Of a DNA stretch of 64,000 nucleotides, positions 10,655 to 22,098 are shown piece after piece. The notes beneath the pieces are model-generated. The model had not been told where the DNA came from and did not search any database. It saw only the letters and a list, made by a program, of their open reading frames with translations. Every line of letters begins with the position of its first letter. Position 1 is the stretch's first letter. Source of the stretch: Mycocentrospora acerina (Eukaryota; Ascomycota; Dothideomycetes; Pleosporales); the NCBI GenBank assembly GCA_022701365.1, contig JAKUHH010000072.1, forward strand, positions 372,001 to 436,000, in the 5' to 3' direction. Made by a program: the position numbers and the translations under genes.

Positions 10655-13600
10655 ATGACGATGCTGGGCCCGCACGCCAACCTCCCTCCCGCTCCCTCTC
10701 GCGCCTCGCTCCTCCGCCACAACACGGCGCCTGATGGACACAGCCTGGCCCAGCGCCCCGCTCCCCAGCAGTATGCCCACCCGCTCTCGCGACACAACTC
10801 GTACGGCGGCGCCCACACGCCCGAGGCCGGCCGGTCCGCCAAACCGCCAGAGCACATGCTTCGCCGCAAGACGCCAAACGGCACCCTCGCCGCCGCCTAC
10901 GATGGCACCTCGGTCGAGGACATGGAGAAGCCCCACGCCGCCAAACACATACTGCTGCCCGCCACGGCTAACGCTAGTAGCCCCTATGCCTTTAAGCTGG
11001 ACCGCTCTTTGCGCACCCCGGGCGTCATTCACACCATGGGGCTCCCCAAGCAAGACATGCACTCGGACTGGAGCCCCAGCCTCTACTTTGAGACTGGCTC
11101 GGGACGCACTGGACAACACTTGCCGCAAATCGACTCGATGCTGAACCAGATCCCGCCGTTGCATCCATCTCTGCAGTATCCAATGTATGGCCACCCCTTC
11201 TACGGAGCCATGGCCCCATCGCAAAGCCCACTGGGACCCACCGTGTCAAACGACCATGGCCCCTTTGGCCCCTACTGGCACGACGGTACCTACGTTCCCT
11301 ATCGGCCTGCTGCCATGCGCGATCCTCGCTACATGCACCATCACCATGGCCCAAACTGGTCACACCCACAACACAACGCCTACATGGCACATGCGTACAA
11401 CAACAACAACCAACTGCCCAACATGCTGAGTTACCACGCAAACCCATTCCAGCCGAACCAGGGTACGCATGCTCTCAACGATCTTGCAGCACCATCTGTC
11501 GACTTCTTGCCGTATGCACAATCCCACCAAGCCTTTGCTCATGATTACCAAAATCCTTCGTTGCCACCACCGCCCTCTCAACACTCCCATGACTTTCTCT
11601 CTTCCGGGCAGTCGACGCCGGTGTCTAATTTCACACCTATCGGTACGCCGCTCACAGACTACGGCCCTCAGTCAGAAAACGGTCAAACGAGGGAGAGGGT
11701 CTTTGCGTGGGCCCACAGAGTCTACATCGACCTTCTCAAATTCCTGCAGTCGACGAGAAAGATGCATGCACAAAACCAGCAAGGACGCCCGCCCTCACGA
11801 CCGCACATCTATCCCAAGCCACCGAAACAACCTGGTGCGAATTTCTCACATTCTGCAAACACCAGCGAATCGGCATCGGCTGACCGGCGGATTTCGCCAA
11901 CGTCCAACAAGAGGACAGCCTCGCAATCCGGATCAGAAAAGCCTTCCAGGCCGGCTCTTGGTGCTCACCAACGCTCGTCTTCGGCCATCTTTCTGAGTGA
12001 CTCGGACCGGCATACCTATCGACAGCCATGGCAACATACGGCACAGCAACCACCCATGCTACACACACTCTCGGGCATGGACTCTAGCCGTTCTTTGCGC
12101 CGCATGTCTGGATCCATCAACAATATTCATCAGAGCTTACGTCACGACACGCCTCCAAGCATGATAGCGGCTGCAGCACTGGAGGCCATTACCAAACATT
12201 GCGAAGAGAGCAAATGGAAGTGGATAGACGGTATTCTTCTCGGTGGTTGTCTCGCATATGCGCTGGGGGATTACCAGAAAGCCCAAAACTGGTACCAGCA
12301 TATCCTCGCACTTGACAAGGAGTAAGTGCAACGACCATGGTCTCTTTCTCGTGAATTAAACTAATCTATTGTAGCCATGTCGAAGCAATCTCTAATCTAG
12401 CAGCTACTTTCCTGGCCCTACATCAAAAACGCGATGCTGAAGACTGCTGGAAAAGAGCGGTCAAGCTTCGACCCAGCTATTTCGAGGCCGTCGAGCACCT
12501 AATCGGGCTGTTGTGTAGCGACCAGAGAGGACGTGAAGCAGTTCAGCTTATTGAAGAGGTGGAACGTCGCTTGAAGTTTGTGAGAAGGGCAGATGCCCTG
12601 CGAAGTCTGGACATCGAGAGCCAAGCTTCGGCCTCGACTATGAGTGAATCTCCAAATCTATCAGACGTCTCTGACAGGCCCCTCTTCGAATTCGAGGGTG
12701 AGAATGAGTCTATTTTCAAGGATCTTGATGAACTTGCTGGCTCTGACCAGCCAGGCTTTGGATCCAGTGGATACGCCATTCCCGGCTGCGACAACGGCCG
12801 CATTCTTGCCCTAGTGCATGCCAAGGGCAATATGCTATACGCTCTAGGGGAGAATGCTGCTGCGGCGAGAGCTTTTGAGAATGCTGTTCTTGTCGGAACT
12901 GGACCGTTAACACATGGTATCAGCAGTCTCATAAGACGCATTCTCTCCGTCGTTGGCTATGATGCCGCAGAGCGCTCACCTGGTGGCCGCTATGCAACTC
13001 CATCCTCGGATCCTATACTGCTTCCGCCAGATTCAGCCACAAAGACCGCACACCTTTGCTTCCCGTCCCATGGGCAGTTACCAGGTCTCAAGTATGTTCC
13101 CGGTGATGGGCTTGCTCGAAAAGCTGCTGTTTCAACTACTAGCAATTCTCTGCTGTCTCTGGCCAAGATCTTTCAAGATGGAATGGCAAACAATACACCC
13201 AAGGGTAGTACCTACCAAAGTAAATACGGTGTAAGAGAGATTCTGGCTCTGTACTACTTGTCGCTTTCGTTACAGCCGAGTCCCTCGACCGCCAACAATG
13301 TCGGCATTCTTCTTGCCGGTGTACAGCAGTCGGCTCCATCAAAGCCCATTCCCGTCTCAAATCCTAGCTTCTACCCCCAGATTCCAGGACTAGCGTCCGG
13401 TAGCGGCGTTGCTCTTGCGCTTGCGTACTACTACTATGGCCTACAGTTGGATAAGCGACATGCGCATCTCTACACTAATCTCGGCAGTCTCCTGAAAGAT
13501 ATTGGCCAACTGGACGTCGCCATCTCCATGTATGAGCAAGCAGTTCACTGCGATCAAAATTTCGACATTGCCCTTGCCAACCTTGCAAATGCGGTCAAAG

Positions 13601-15675
13601 ACAAAGGCCGTATCAGCGACGCCATCTTTTACTACAGGAGAGCGGTAAAAGCCAGCCCCGACTTTGCAGAAGCCGTATGTGGGCTTTCCAATGCTCTCAA
13701 CTCTGTGTGTGGCTGGAATGGAAGAGGTGGAATTGCTGACGATAACGGCACAAGAGACCGCTGGCATGTCGACGAAGACGGCATGCTACTCGACGCTAGG
13801 TTGCCGGGCGCTTCCAGCTCTGGATGGATTCACAAGGTCGTCAAGTTGGTAGAGAAGCAGCTTGCTGAAGGCGAGGGATGGGGCCGAGGCGTGATGGACG
13901 ATCAATTTGTTCGAGACATTATTCGACCACTAGCACTTGGTGACGACAACGCGGAGAACGTCAAAGCAAAGCAGCTCAGTATGGCGTCAGCCTTGGCCGA
14001 CTGGAGAGGACAGAAGTGGGAAGGTGCTCGTTTAATTCGTCTGATTGAGCGTGCCACCAGGTGGTTGACATGGCAGTGGTATCAAGACCGATATGTCACA
14101 CGTAAGCACAGGCCTTCCGGGAGCTACAGACGACCTCAGCTACCCGCCGCTTTAACGGTACCTGCTGCTCCCACAGTTCTACCGTTTCACACCTTCACCT
14201 GCCCCATGTCAGCAAAGCAGATTCGTCAAATCTCTCAGCGCAACGGATTGCGCATCTCAAGTTCTACTCTGAGGATGCCATGGCTTTCTCTCAACGTCAA
14301 CGAACCACCTTCGCCGCCTCGTCCCTATCTCAAGGTGGGATATGTTTCTTCTGATTTTAACAACCACCCGTTGGCACACCTGATGCAGTCTGTATTTGGC
14401 CTCCACAATCCTGCCCGCGTGAAAGCATTCTGCTACGCAACAACAGCAAGCGACAACTCTGAGCATCGAAAGCAAATCGAAAGGGAGTCCCCAGTCTTCC
14501 ACGACGCCAGTAGCTGGTCGGCAGAACAGCTTGTTAAGCAAATCATCAAGGATGGAATCCATATTCTCGTTAATCTGAACGGTTATACGCGAGGAGCAAG
14601 AAATGAGGTGTTTGCTGCCCGTGCAGCTCCAATTCAAATGTCCTTTATGGGTTTCGCCGGAACACTTGGAGCTGAGTGGTGCGATTATCTTCTCGCGGAC
14701 GAAACTGCTGTTCCCCCTGATACTCTCCGTCCATGGCGCCGCAATATCAACTTGGATGACGCACTTGTTGACGAAAACAGTGGAGGCTCAGAAGACGATT
14801 GGATTTACGGAGAAAACGTGGTCTTTTGTCGTGATACCTTCTTCTGCTGCGACCATAGGCAGAGTGCACCTGACTCACAAGGTCAACAACCTAACTGGGA
14901 AGAAGAACAACGAAGAAGATGGGCGATGCGCAAGGAGATCTTTCCACAGCTACCGGACGATGCCATTATTCTCGGCAACTTCAACCAGCTGTACAAGGTG
15001 CGTAAATCCAATGGTTGTTAATACCGCAGGGCCATACTGACAATACACTAGATCGAGCCAACCACCTTTCGAAGTTGGCTGCGTATCCTTACCCGTCTTC
15101 CCAAAGCGATTCTCTGGCTCCTGCGCTTCCCCGACCTCGGAGAAACCAACCTGAAGCAGACTGCCTATTTGTGGGCAGGTGCAGAAGTAGCTAATCGCAT
15201 CATGTTCACCGACGTTGCGCAGAAACATCAACACATATCCCGAGCGCGTGTCTGCGATCTCTTCCTCGACACTCCAGAGTGCAACGCACACACAACCGCT
15301 GCAGATGTCCTTTGGTCCGGCACGCCTCTCCTAACCCTACCACGTTACAAGTACAAAATGTGTTCCCGCATGGCAGCATCGATTCTCAAGGGCGCTCTCC
15401 CAAAGAGTCCCGAGGGCGTACAAGCAGCAAAAGAGCTGATTGCCAGCAACGACGAAGAATACGAGAACATGGCCGTACGTCTTGCCAGCGATTGCGTCTA
15501 CAGAGGCCACCGCACAACCGGCCGTCTCAGCCAGCTCAGACGCATGCTCTACGAAGCGCGGTGGACAAGCGCCCTCTTCGACACCAAGAGGTGGGTCAGA
15601 GACCTCGAGGATGCATATGAAATCGCGTGGAAGAAGTGGGAAAAGGGCGAGGGAGGAGACATTTGGTTAAAGTAG
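10655..15675 (+). CDS. fungal O-GlcNAc transferase homologue (TPR + GT41)
   Basis: Exons 10655-12321, 12375-14997 and 15052-15675 give about 1637 aa. OGT-type enzymes move N-acetylglucosamine from UDP-GlcNAc to Ser/Thr of nuclear and cytosolic proteins. The first ~520 residues are His/Pro/Asn-rich and probably disordered. TPR units occur around 525-620 and 917-999 (YTNLGSLLKDIGQLDVAISM, then ANLANAVKDKGRISDAIFYY). The catalytic region starts near 1208 with VGYVSSDFNNHPLAHL, matching the OGT HPxxHL motif, and continues with GYTRGARNEVFAARAAPIQ. NFNQLYK ends exon 2, and exon 3 supplies LWLLRFP and the C-terminal TPEC.AHTTAADVLWSGTP block, as in animal OGT. Introns are GTAAGT..TAG and GTGCGT..TAG. 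The first ATG in frame is 10655, with another at 10661; upstream in-frame sequence has only a GTG. It was called by catalytic motifs; activity in fungi is inferred. Confidence 0.9.
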
Positions 15676-15788
15676 TGAGGAAGGAACTTGAGGTGTTTTG
15701 AGCCAGAAAAAAAATTTCACACCTCGCTCTTTTTTTTGTTCTTGACCATGTGTATACTCTCACCGCGTGTTTGAGACGGAATCTTTTT

Positions 15789-15812
15789 GGATGGATGGAT
15801 GGATGGATGGAT
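15789..15812. repeat. GGAT tetranucleotide microsatellite
   Basis: Six consecutive GGAT units lie about 115 nt after the stop codon of the OGT homologue, probably in its 3' UTR. Confidence 0.85.
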
Positions 15813-16378
15813 GCATATCTTCTCTTCTCTTCTTTTTTTCTTTCTTTCTTCTACTTTGTCTAAACTACCTTGGAGATGGATGAGTTGGTGTTGGCATTGG
15901 CGTCGGAGTGAGCAGTGAGCATTGAGTGAGCTCATGTTTTTCTTTTTTATCTTTTTTTTCCTCATCTAGAGAGGGAGAGAGGGTAGGGAGGGTTAGAGCT
16001 GGGGGAGGGCCTTGATTGCATTCGCATATCGCCTTTTTTGTGCTGAACACTTTGTTTGTCTTTCTGTCTATCTGTCTATCTGTGTGTGTATGTATGTTTT
16101 GACCCCCTCCCCCTCGCCCCTCTTCCATTTCTTCTCTTTTTTTTTCCTTTCCTTTCCTACTGATTCGTTTACGGTATTCTTTCTGCATCGTCTTCTCTCC
16201 CCCTTCCTCCGCGGCAATTTTTTCACTTGCTTGCTTGCTTACTCTTCGGAGACTTCTTTTTCTTCTTCTTCTATTCGTTTTACATCTTCCCGTGTTCGTT
16301 GCTCCTCTGCCCCTCTCTCTCTTTTTTTATCTTTCTCTCTTTGGAGGCTTTTTCCCGTCTCTTATTGTGAGATGGTGG

Positions 16379-16446
16379 AGTGAGTGAGTGAGTGAGTGAG
16401 TGAGTGAGTGAGTGAGTGAGTGAGTGAGTGAGTGAGTGAGTGAGTG
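16379..16446. repeat. TGAG tetranucleotide microsatellite (~17 units)
   Basis: An uninterrupted 4-nt period of about 68 nt, the longest perfect microsatellite in the window. It is likely to vary in length between strains. Confidence 0.9.
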
Positions 16447-16775
16447 TAGGGATGGGTTGGGATTTGAGTGAGTGCTATGAAGGTGAGTGAGCATGGACGT
16501 AGGCATAGGTAATAGACGCAGATGCGGACACAAATAGACACAGATATTTGTGGGGTAGGTAGGTGGTATATACGTTTCCCTTTTTCTGTGGGGTGGATAT
16601 GCCATGTAGTTGCGTGGAGTAGGGATTGATTCATCTGCTATTTATCTGTTGTTTTGGCAAATGGGGTGGTGGGTCAAGTTGGGGAGGGGGTGGATGACAC
16701 CTTCATATACTTATTCGCAGCCATTGTCATTACAAGATGAGGGGACCATGAAGAATACCTAAGAGCTTGCCTTGC

Positions 16776-16894
16776 ACATACGACCATAGGACGTTGAAAA
16801 CAAGGCTTCCCGTTCGCTCAGCCCTATTTAAGCAACGTACCGGCGGACTAGTAGTCAGGTGGGTGACCACTGGCGAATCCCCGCTGTTGTATGT
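16776..16894 (+). rRNA. 5S ribosomal RNA gene (variant copy)
   Basis: A 119-nt stretch starts ACATACGACCATAGG and ends GCTGTTGTATGT, the ends expected of fungal 5S rRNA. Helix I closes perfectly: the first nine bases pair with the last nine, with one G-T pair. Inner blocks match fungal 5S: GCTTCCCGTTCGCTCAGCC, TAGTAGTCAGGTGGGTGACCAC (split here as TAGTAGTCAGG plus TGGGTGACCAC) and GCGAATCCC. Helix II reads ACGTTG on one side and CAACGT on the other. This differs from the common fungal arm as I recall it, but is fully paired, so changes look compensated. A T-run (16894-16900) follows directly, as for RNA polymerase III termination. It is a solitary copy between protein genes, which fits dispersed 5S genes. 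It could be a minor functional isotype rather than the main one. Confidence 0.85.
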
Positions 16895-17930
16895 TTTTTT
16901 CTTTGAATATTTTGACCGTATGTTTCGTATCTGTTCTCTTTTATCCATCTGTTTGGTTTGTTGTGTGGGTCGGTGGTGTTCAGTATCTTGCCCTTTTGTT
17001 TGCGGAGACTTTGTGTGGCTGTAGGATGAGGATTTCAAAATACATAGATGGTGCTTAGGACAGTGTGGCTGCTTTTGTTGTGTTTGCCTATGAGAAATTG
17101 TTCTTCACTGCTGAAGCATGCAGAGTGGTGACATGCTGATGGAGATTCCATTTGCTCGATTCGGTCGGAGGATTCAACGCTACTGCAGGTGTGGGCACAC
17201 TGCTGCCGCTCAGGATGCATGCGCATGTCTGCTTCCCCTGCGTCTCACAGAAGAACTCATATTACCTGGTTCTTGGAGGATTGCTAAGGGGCGTCCTGGG
17301 GTTCTGCCGCGAGGAGGATATTTTGAAGTAATCGCTATGCTGTGGAGCTGGAGGTATTCATACTGTTCGCGTATTCTTAACGTCCTACTTTCGAGGTACC
17401 CTGAGCTGACTTAAAACATGCTGTCGGTGTTTTGGTCAATGTAAGAGTGCAATGATATGCGTTCGGGCTGTGTGTGGAGTTTAGTCAGGTGAGAATGTTA
17501 TCAATCAAGGTGCTGAAGAACTGATACCCAAATCGTCACTAGCTTCTTACAAGCCCATATCCTCTACATGGATGCTGCAGCTATGGTTGTTTCGTCATTC
17601 AAGGACAACATGTGTTCGAGCTACTGAACACTTCTTTGTTAAACTTTTAATTCATCATTTTATCGGTCACTATACTCTGTTGCCGTCTACCGACTTAGCG
17701 CGTAGGACCTTTGACCAAGGAGGATGAACTTGATGCTCATTGTACCAAAGATTACCTACATTTGTTTCATATGCACAAGCAATACGACATGCATGAGCCT
17801 TATCGCGGCATGAACTACGCCGCAGCACAGGCCGCGCCGCCTGAAGCGTTTAGTCTGTCAAAGAAGTACAAAACATCACACTTGCACACGTCTTGCCCCG
17901 TATCACATTTTGCATCCACCTCTGCCCAAA
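16895..17930. other. intergenic, no gene seen
   Basis: About 1 kb between the 5S gene and the PD-(D/E)XK-like gene. Open frames (for example 17118-17414 on +) have no recognisable motif or splice context. Composition becomes more AT-rich toward 17.9 kb. Confidence 0.4.
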
Positions 17931-20669
17931 ATGACGAAGAATGAGGACAAAAACATTACCCGAGAGAATCTTAGAACCCACGGCATTCACTTTGATTCAG
18001 ATGTCTATATTGATCCTGACAAGGTGCAATTGTTTGGACATCATTTTCTTCCAAATCATGTTGAATCGGTTCGAAAAGCACTACTGACCTTTAAAGACAT
18101 TATACCGCAAGGAGGATGGCAGAAAGATCTGGAAGAAGACCTCGAAAGTCATAAATCAAAAGACTTCGGCCCCACCCATTGTCTCGAACCACCGCAATCT
18201 GCAGTAGTTCTATCAACTCACTACGAGCGCGAATCTAGAAACTATAGCAATTTATACCGAGCTGCCTCCGATAACCTGGAAGCATGTAAAGAATCAGCAA
18301 AAGTCGCATGTTCATACTCTGCAGATGCAGAGTCTGAATGGAACAATTTTTGGAGATCAGAACTATTCAGAACGTGCAGTGAAGAAGCTCGCAGAAGCCC
18401 AGGGTACAAGTGAGTAATGATTAAACCTTTGTTCACTGCTCTTGTTCAATCTCAAAATTCTGGTATTTGGTTCCAACCGCAGGAAACGGGTTATTCAGAA
18501 AACAAATATTGTATGCTAACTATGGCAAAGCGCTATATTAGACGCCTGGACCTTGTAAGTTAATATCAAACCCAGTTCAATTATTTTCTAGCTAATGCGT
18601 CTTTGCAGACAAGAGGATGACCCGTGGAACGAATTCTCTAATTCGAGATCCCCACACTCAGCTTTAAAAAATCGTACCTTACCGAGACCTGACTTGGCAT
18701 ATGCATTCCCTATTATGGATCCACTTATAGCTAAGCAAGATGGATTTGGAAGAGATGATTTTGTGCAGTGCTTCTCAATTCCTGTCCTCAAAGAACTGAG
18801 TAATAACGGAATACAATGCGTACCCAAAACGGGATTGCGGCGGTATCAGAAACTTGGTGAAAGAACCACATTAAGTGCTCCTGAGCTTTGCTGTTTCCCT
18901 TGGGCAGTTGTAGAAATGAAGAAAGTGGCCAGTGTTGATCAACCTTCTGTTGAGCGATGCTACTGTCAGGCAGCCAATGCTGCAGCTGCAGCACTTGATC
19001 TCCAAATACAGCTATTCCAAAAGAATTTCGGTAACGAATTTGAGGACGTGCCGCCTACAATCGCTTTTACTTGCGTTGGACCTATCATCAAAGTCTGGCT
19101 TGTGTACCAAACAAGGTCACATTATGCTATGCGCCAAGAAAAGGTTAGCTGCTTATATTTGATTGATGTCCTCTAGCTAATGTGCTTTAGCGAATGATTT
19201 GTATCTGGTCAACTTCCGTCCAATTGATATGGGGCGTTGCATCCATCCGAGCAATCATCACAAACATGCATGTATGGGCTTCGCGGCTCCTCAAGCCAAA
19301 GATACAAGCTTGTATCTTTCAAATTAGAAGACAGCTATCACTCAAAGTCTCAGAAGAAGAGCGGGGATCAAAAATTGAACCTGCTCCTATTCGTCACTCC
19401 AATTTCCACACAGGAAAACAGGCTCCCAAAATCCAATCTACTCCTACTGGTCTTTTTGGTGGTAGTTATGGCACTATGAGCGGTAAGGAAGAGCGGAGAT
19501 CTCAGATTACCTCAGATATGCTGTTTGGTACTACTCAGGTCAATACTCCGGACTCTTTTCATCTTCCATTCTCGGCCACGGGAAAGGGGGGTCAGTTCGG
19601 TACAGATAGTCCACCAACTTGTTTTCAACAGACTCAATCACGATCGCTTTCGGCTGATTTGCAACCGAAAAATCGTTTCCCGAAACATCCAGTCACACCC
19701 CAGCCTGGAGATCGTTTCGGTACAAATAGACCAGGCCCAAATATGTCATCAGTTGCGTCTCAAGCTGACAGCGCGTCAAAGAGCAAGCCGAAAGCCTCGT
19801 CAAATCGACAACATGGTTCAAAACACAAAATTTCTATGAAAAATAGAGCATCAACCCAAAATAACGGTTCACCGAAAGCTATGAAGCCGGAAGACCATAC
19901 TGGAGTCCAAAAAATAACCCGAATGCTTGGATCCAGCAGTATTGAATCCATCAATTATCACTTCGGACTTCCTGATGATACTGAACGAGATGGTTCACGT
20001 AGAGCTCATTCTCTAAATGATACGGATTACAAGAACAGTTCACGACGCCCTGCTACATATAGTGCTTCCTCTCATGAAGAAAGTAGCGACGATTCTGAAT
20101 ATGAATCCGATGATAATGAGGATAACGAATCGGAGTCAAACAGTGCATCGGAAACGGAGAGAGTTCCTAGAAAATTAGAAAATCTTAAAGATATTTTCGA
20201 GGCATGGAAGACCCTAAATCTACGACATTTATGTGGAGGGGAATTCGCCAAACTGCCAACACTCAGAAAGTTATTTTTTGAGCTCCCTACTTTAGAGAAG
20301 ATAGATACGACACAGGGAATGTTATTAACGGCTTCGTGGGGAAATCGTAAAGATGTCTTCATAAGCAAAAAAGATCTGGGAAAGCTTTCCCATAATTTCG
20401 ACGAATATTTAAGTCAAGAAATATCCAAAAGCTCACGGGAGCTTCTTGAGAAGAAAATTAATTATCTTATCAATGTTGCCATGGGAGAGAGGCATATTTT
20501 CAGTACCTTTGGAGAATGTCTGTGGCGCTGCTTCCATAAAGCATTGTCATCCTGGAGCGCACTCATATCTCCAGAATTGATCTCCGAATTGTTTCCAAAC
20601 CTGAGTGCAGAAGACTGGATGGATCTAGATGGGGATGCTGCAGGTCGAAGAAACAGAGAATACATTTAA
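17931..20669 (+). CDS. PD-(D/E)XK nuclease-like fold fungal protein
   Basis: Exons 17931-18409, 18609-19143 and 19191-20669 give about 830 aa with the simplest model. The core resembles fungal proteins assigned to the PD-(D/E)XK superfamily: RPDLAYAFP (Pro-Asp near 18691), then about 70 residues later FPWAVVEMKK (near 18895-18925), the E-x-K element, followed by ERCYCQAANAAAAAL, which is typical of this family. Exon 4 of the usual layout begins RMICIWSTSVQL.WGVASIRAI. The second half is Ser/Asn/Asp-rich with an acidic patch (about 20085-20150), then an unrecognised helical C-terminus. Intron 1 (18410-18608, GTGAGT..CAG) is long and has a second acceptor at 18482, so an extra small exon is possible. 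Whether it cuts DNA is unknown; many fungal members are uncharacterised. The start is the first ATG; an upstream in-frame TTG was not used. Confidence 0.65.
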
Positions 20670-22098
20670 TTATCATGTTGATTTACATACATTCCCATCT
20701 AAATGAGTATATAGTTAAAGAGAGTAAGGAAGCTAGGATTTAATCTGGCTGGTTATAAGATCCATAAGCAGATGTCATCTTGCCGGTGATTACTGCAATC
20801 AAGAAATCATTTTGAACACATTTCAAGACTTTGGTATCAAATAGCAACATTGGACCTCTCAGAAAGAGTTTAAAACATTAAATATGTAAACATTTTGGCA
20901 GCATTTCGGATACTCTGTTTTGGCCCAAACCCCTGGTATTCTTTTTCCACCAGCTCCAAATTAATTGTTTCTCCTAAATCTTATTAAACTGTCACCATAA
21001 GTCACAGTAATGAACAGACCACAAATTATTACAATAAGTAATTGGACAACTTAAAAGTGATTGAATGAAATAATTGTACTGCATCGTCTCTCCTTCACAG
21101 CGTTAATAGTATGAAAAGGCTGGTATAATCGCGCCGAATTTTCTTTCCAACTTCTCACTACCTGAATGCTACAGTGTATGATTTATGCATTAGCTTGAGA
21201 GAGGGGAAACTCTTTCTGTTTGTTGATAGAAATCCGCGACATCACTTTTTAGACACAAATGTGTTCGACGTAAAGGTTGAGACGCGATTTTCCCCACATC
21301 TACAGCCTCCACCAAAACCTCCATCATTCAATAAATGATCGAAAATCACATTACGAATAACACTAAAATAGAAAGTTCTAGTCATTGCACAACCTGCAAA
21401 GCCGTGCCTAGTGTTACTTTGAGCTTGCTTGTATTCGGCAACTCCGTCAAGTGCTGCATTGGCCAAGGAAGATCACAATACTCTTAACGCCATATGTTAT
21501 CGCTAGAAATATCTTTATTTGATTTAAAACCAGGCGTATGTACTGCGTAATGTGACGTAGCCATGCTCTTGTCTATGGAAGTGGGGTCTTTGAAGGGCTG
21601 TACATGCGGGGTCAGCTTCTATGTCATGTTTATTGTCACCTTGAAATTCACAACTTTGCCGCCCCAGTACAGGCTTATCTTCCTCTGCCGCGCCACAATG
21701 CATCATCATATCTCCAATTATACGAGCTTAGGTCATGTCATAATTCTCCAATAAACTCAAATTGCGCTGAGTCTTTCCTTACTTTGCCAGACGTTATATC
21801 CTTGGCCTAGTCTTTGATTCCCGAATCGGTTACTTGAACCGAGTAATAGAGTCAAATAATTAGCCTCCAATTTTAACAGACAATATGTCGAAAGTTGTGC
21901 AAAAAGAAACATTGTCCAAGTGGAAAGAGGGCGCTGTAAGCGAAGATGTTCTCTTTCTGGATTCTCTTTGAAGGAAGACGTTGAGAGCACGTAAGTCAGC
22001 CTTCCAGAACTGAATACGGTTACAAATGCTCGCTACGTTTTTCATATTTCAAATTCATAATATCCATTTAAATCCTCTTGTCCAGAAACCTATTGCTC
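20670..22098. other. AT-rich intergenic region, no gene called
   Basis: About 1.4 kb after the PD-(D/E)XK-like gene and beyond the 3' end of the minus-strand PPSY gene. It is A/T-rich with only short open frames. The minus-strand frame at 21242-21466 lacks an ATG and shows no motif. Confidence 0.4.

Larger units (their letters stand above)
15676..16775. other. 3' region of OGT homologue with simple repeats
   Basis: No gene seen. The sequence is T- and CT-rich with a GGAT run (15789-15812) and a long TGAG run (16379-16446). Peptides such as SLTHSLTH on the minus strand are repeat translations. Confidence 0.55.

Noticed and set aside
10385..11224. 279-aa antisense frame over the OGT homologue's 5' part
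   Set aside because: It is the shadow of a GC-rich real coding exon on the plus strand.
15789..16446. Satellite or telomere-like array
   Set aside because: Only short GGAT and TGAG microsatellites; no TTAGGG-type units or longer higher-order repeat.
16767..17024. 85-aa plus-strand frame
   Set aside because: Its first part is the 5S rRNA gene read as protein.
17910..17930. Start of the PD-(D/E)XK-like gene at 17910
   Set aside because: That codon is TTG; the first ATG is 17931.
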